Assembly (NCBI GenBank): GCA_028869725.1
Contig: JAGWRJ010000425.1
Location: forward strand, 1 to 6,491
DNA length: 6,491 nt
From: Alphaproteobacteria bacterium
GTDB taxonomy: Bacteria > Pseudomonadota > Alphaproteobacteria > Micropepsales > Micropepsaceae
Direction of reading: 5' to 3'
Shown: positions 6,324-6,491 of the stretch, piece by piece
How the letters are laid out: the number at the start of each line of letters is the position of its first letter
Numbering within the stretch: the first letter of the stretch is position 1
The notes under the pieces: generated by a model
The model's database searches: none
What the model saw: the letters and a program-made list of their open reading frames with translations, nothing else
Told to the model about the DNA's origin: nothing
Position numbers and translations under genes: made by a program

Positions 6324-6491
6324 GTGATTTTCGGCAGCATCCTCTTCCCGAACGAAAACGAACGCCAGAACGAGGACACCGTTCGCGAACCGCAATGCTT
6401 TAAGGACTTGAATCTGAACTTCGCCGTCGCCGCCATCATCGCGGGGAAGGAGGAATATAACCTTCGGCCGTTCTTCTCGATGCCCTTGTCG
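6324..6491 (+). CDS. N-terminus of a non-canonical MutS-like protein, cut by the window end
   Basis: A GTG-started frame runs open for 56 codons to the right edge. It begins VIFGSILFPNENE and contains CFKDLNLNFAVAAI (25-38) and EEYNLRPFFSMPL (43-55). From memory this matches the opening of MutS-related proteins that start near SILF and continue DLNLDQ...AI, then Y-x-L-x-PFF-x-x-PL. Those proteins keep the MutS core and ATPase but lack the canonical MutS1 mismatch-reading N-terminal domain, whose phenylalanine motif is not seen here. The ATPase part lies outside the window, so the family call depends on this short piece alone. Several positions differ from the usual wording (NLNF for NLDQ, FFSM for FFYT). 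GAGG at 6311-6314 supports the start; a TTG at 6306 in the same frame is the alternative. Confidence 0.6.
   Translation, partial: MIFGSILFPNENERQNEDTVREPQCFKDLNLNFAVAAIIAGKEEYNLRPFFSMPLS

Overview
The window looks like part of the chromosome of a GC-rich alphaproteobacterium, most likely of the Hyphomicrobiales (Rhizobiales). This rests on the wording of the IlvD and UppP proteins, which match rhizobial versions as I remember them; no search was run. It holds one housekeeping gene cut by the left edge, three complete genes, and the start of a fifth gene cut by the right edge.

Layout. 1-1592 (+) is the C-terminal six-sevenths of dihydroxy-acid dehydratase (ilvD), for branched-chain amino acid synthesis. 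1764-3407 (+) is a dynamin-type GTPase whose C-terminal half carries two tandem CxxC...CxxH modules instead of a clear dynamin stalk; this is the least familiar gene here. 3467-4366 (-) is an undecaprenyl-diphosphate phosphatase of the UppP/BacA family, convergent with the GTPase gene. 4617-5996 (+) is an exported metallophosphoesterase carrying all five sequence blocks and seven metal ligands of purple acid phosphatases; it is divergent from uppP. 5997-6323 has no convincing gene but holds a plausible promoter and some structure. From 6324 to the end (+) runs the N-terminus of a non-canonical MutS-like protein, starting with GTG.

How they fit together. ilvD is cytoplasmic metabolism and appears independent. 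UppP and the phosphoesterase share a 250-bp divergent control region, and both would release phosphate on the outer face of the inner membrane, so joint control is possible but unproven. The GTPase gene has its own ribosome binding site 171 bp after ilvD and no obvious partner gene. The 60-base samples I counted suggest lower G+C in the GTPase and phosphoesterase genes than in ilvD, which fits accessory content beside a core gene. No tRNA, rRNA, CRISPR array, transposase or insertion sequence is visible.
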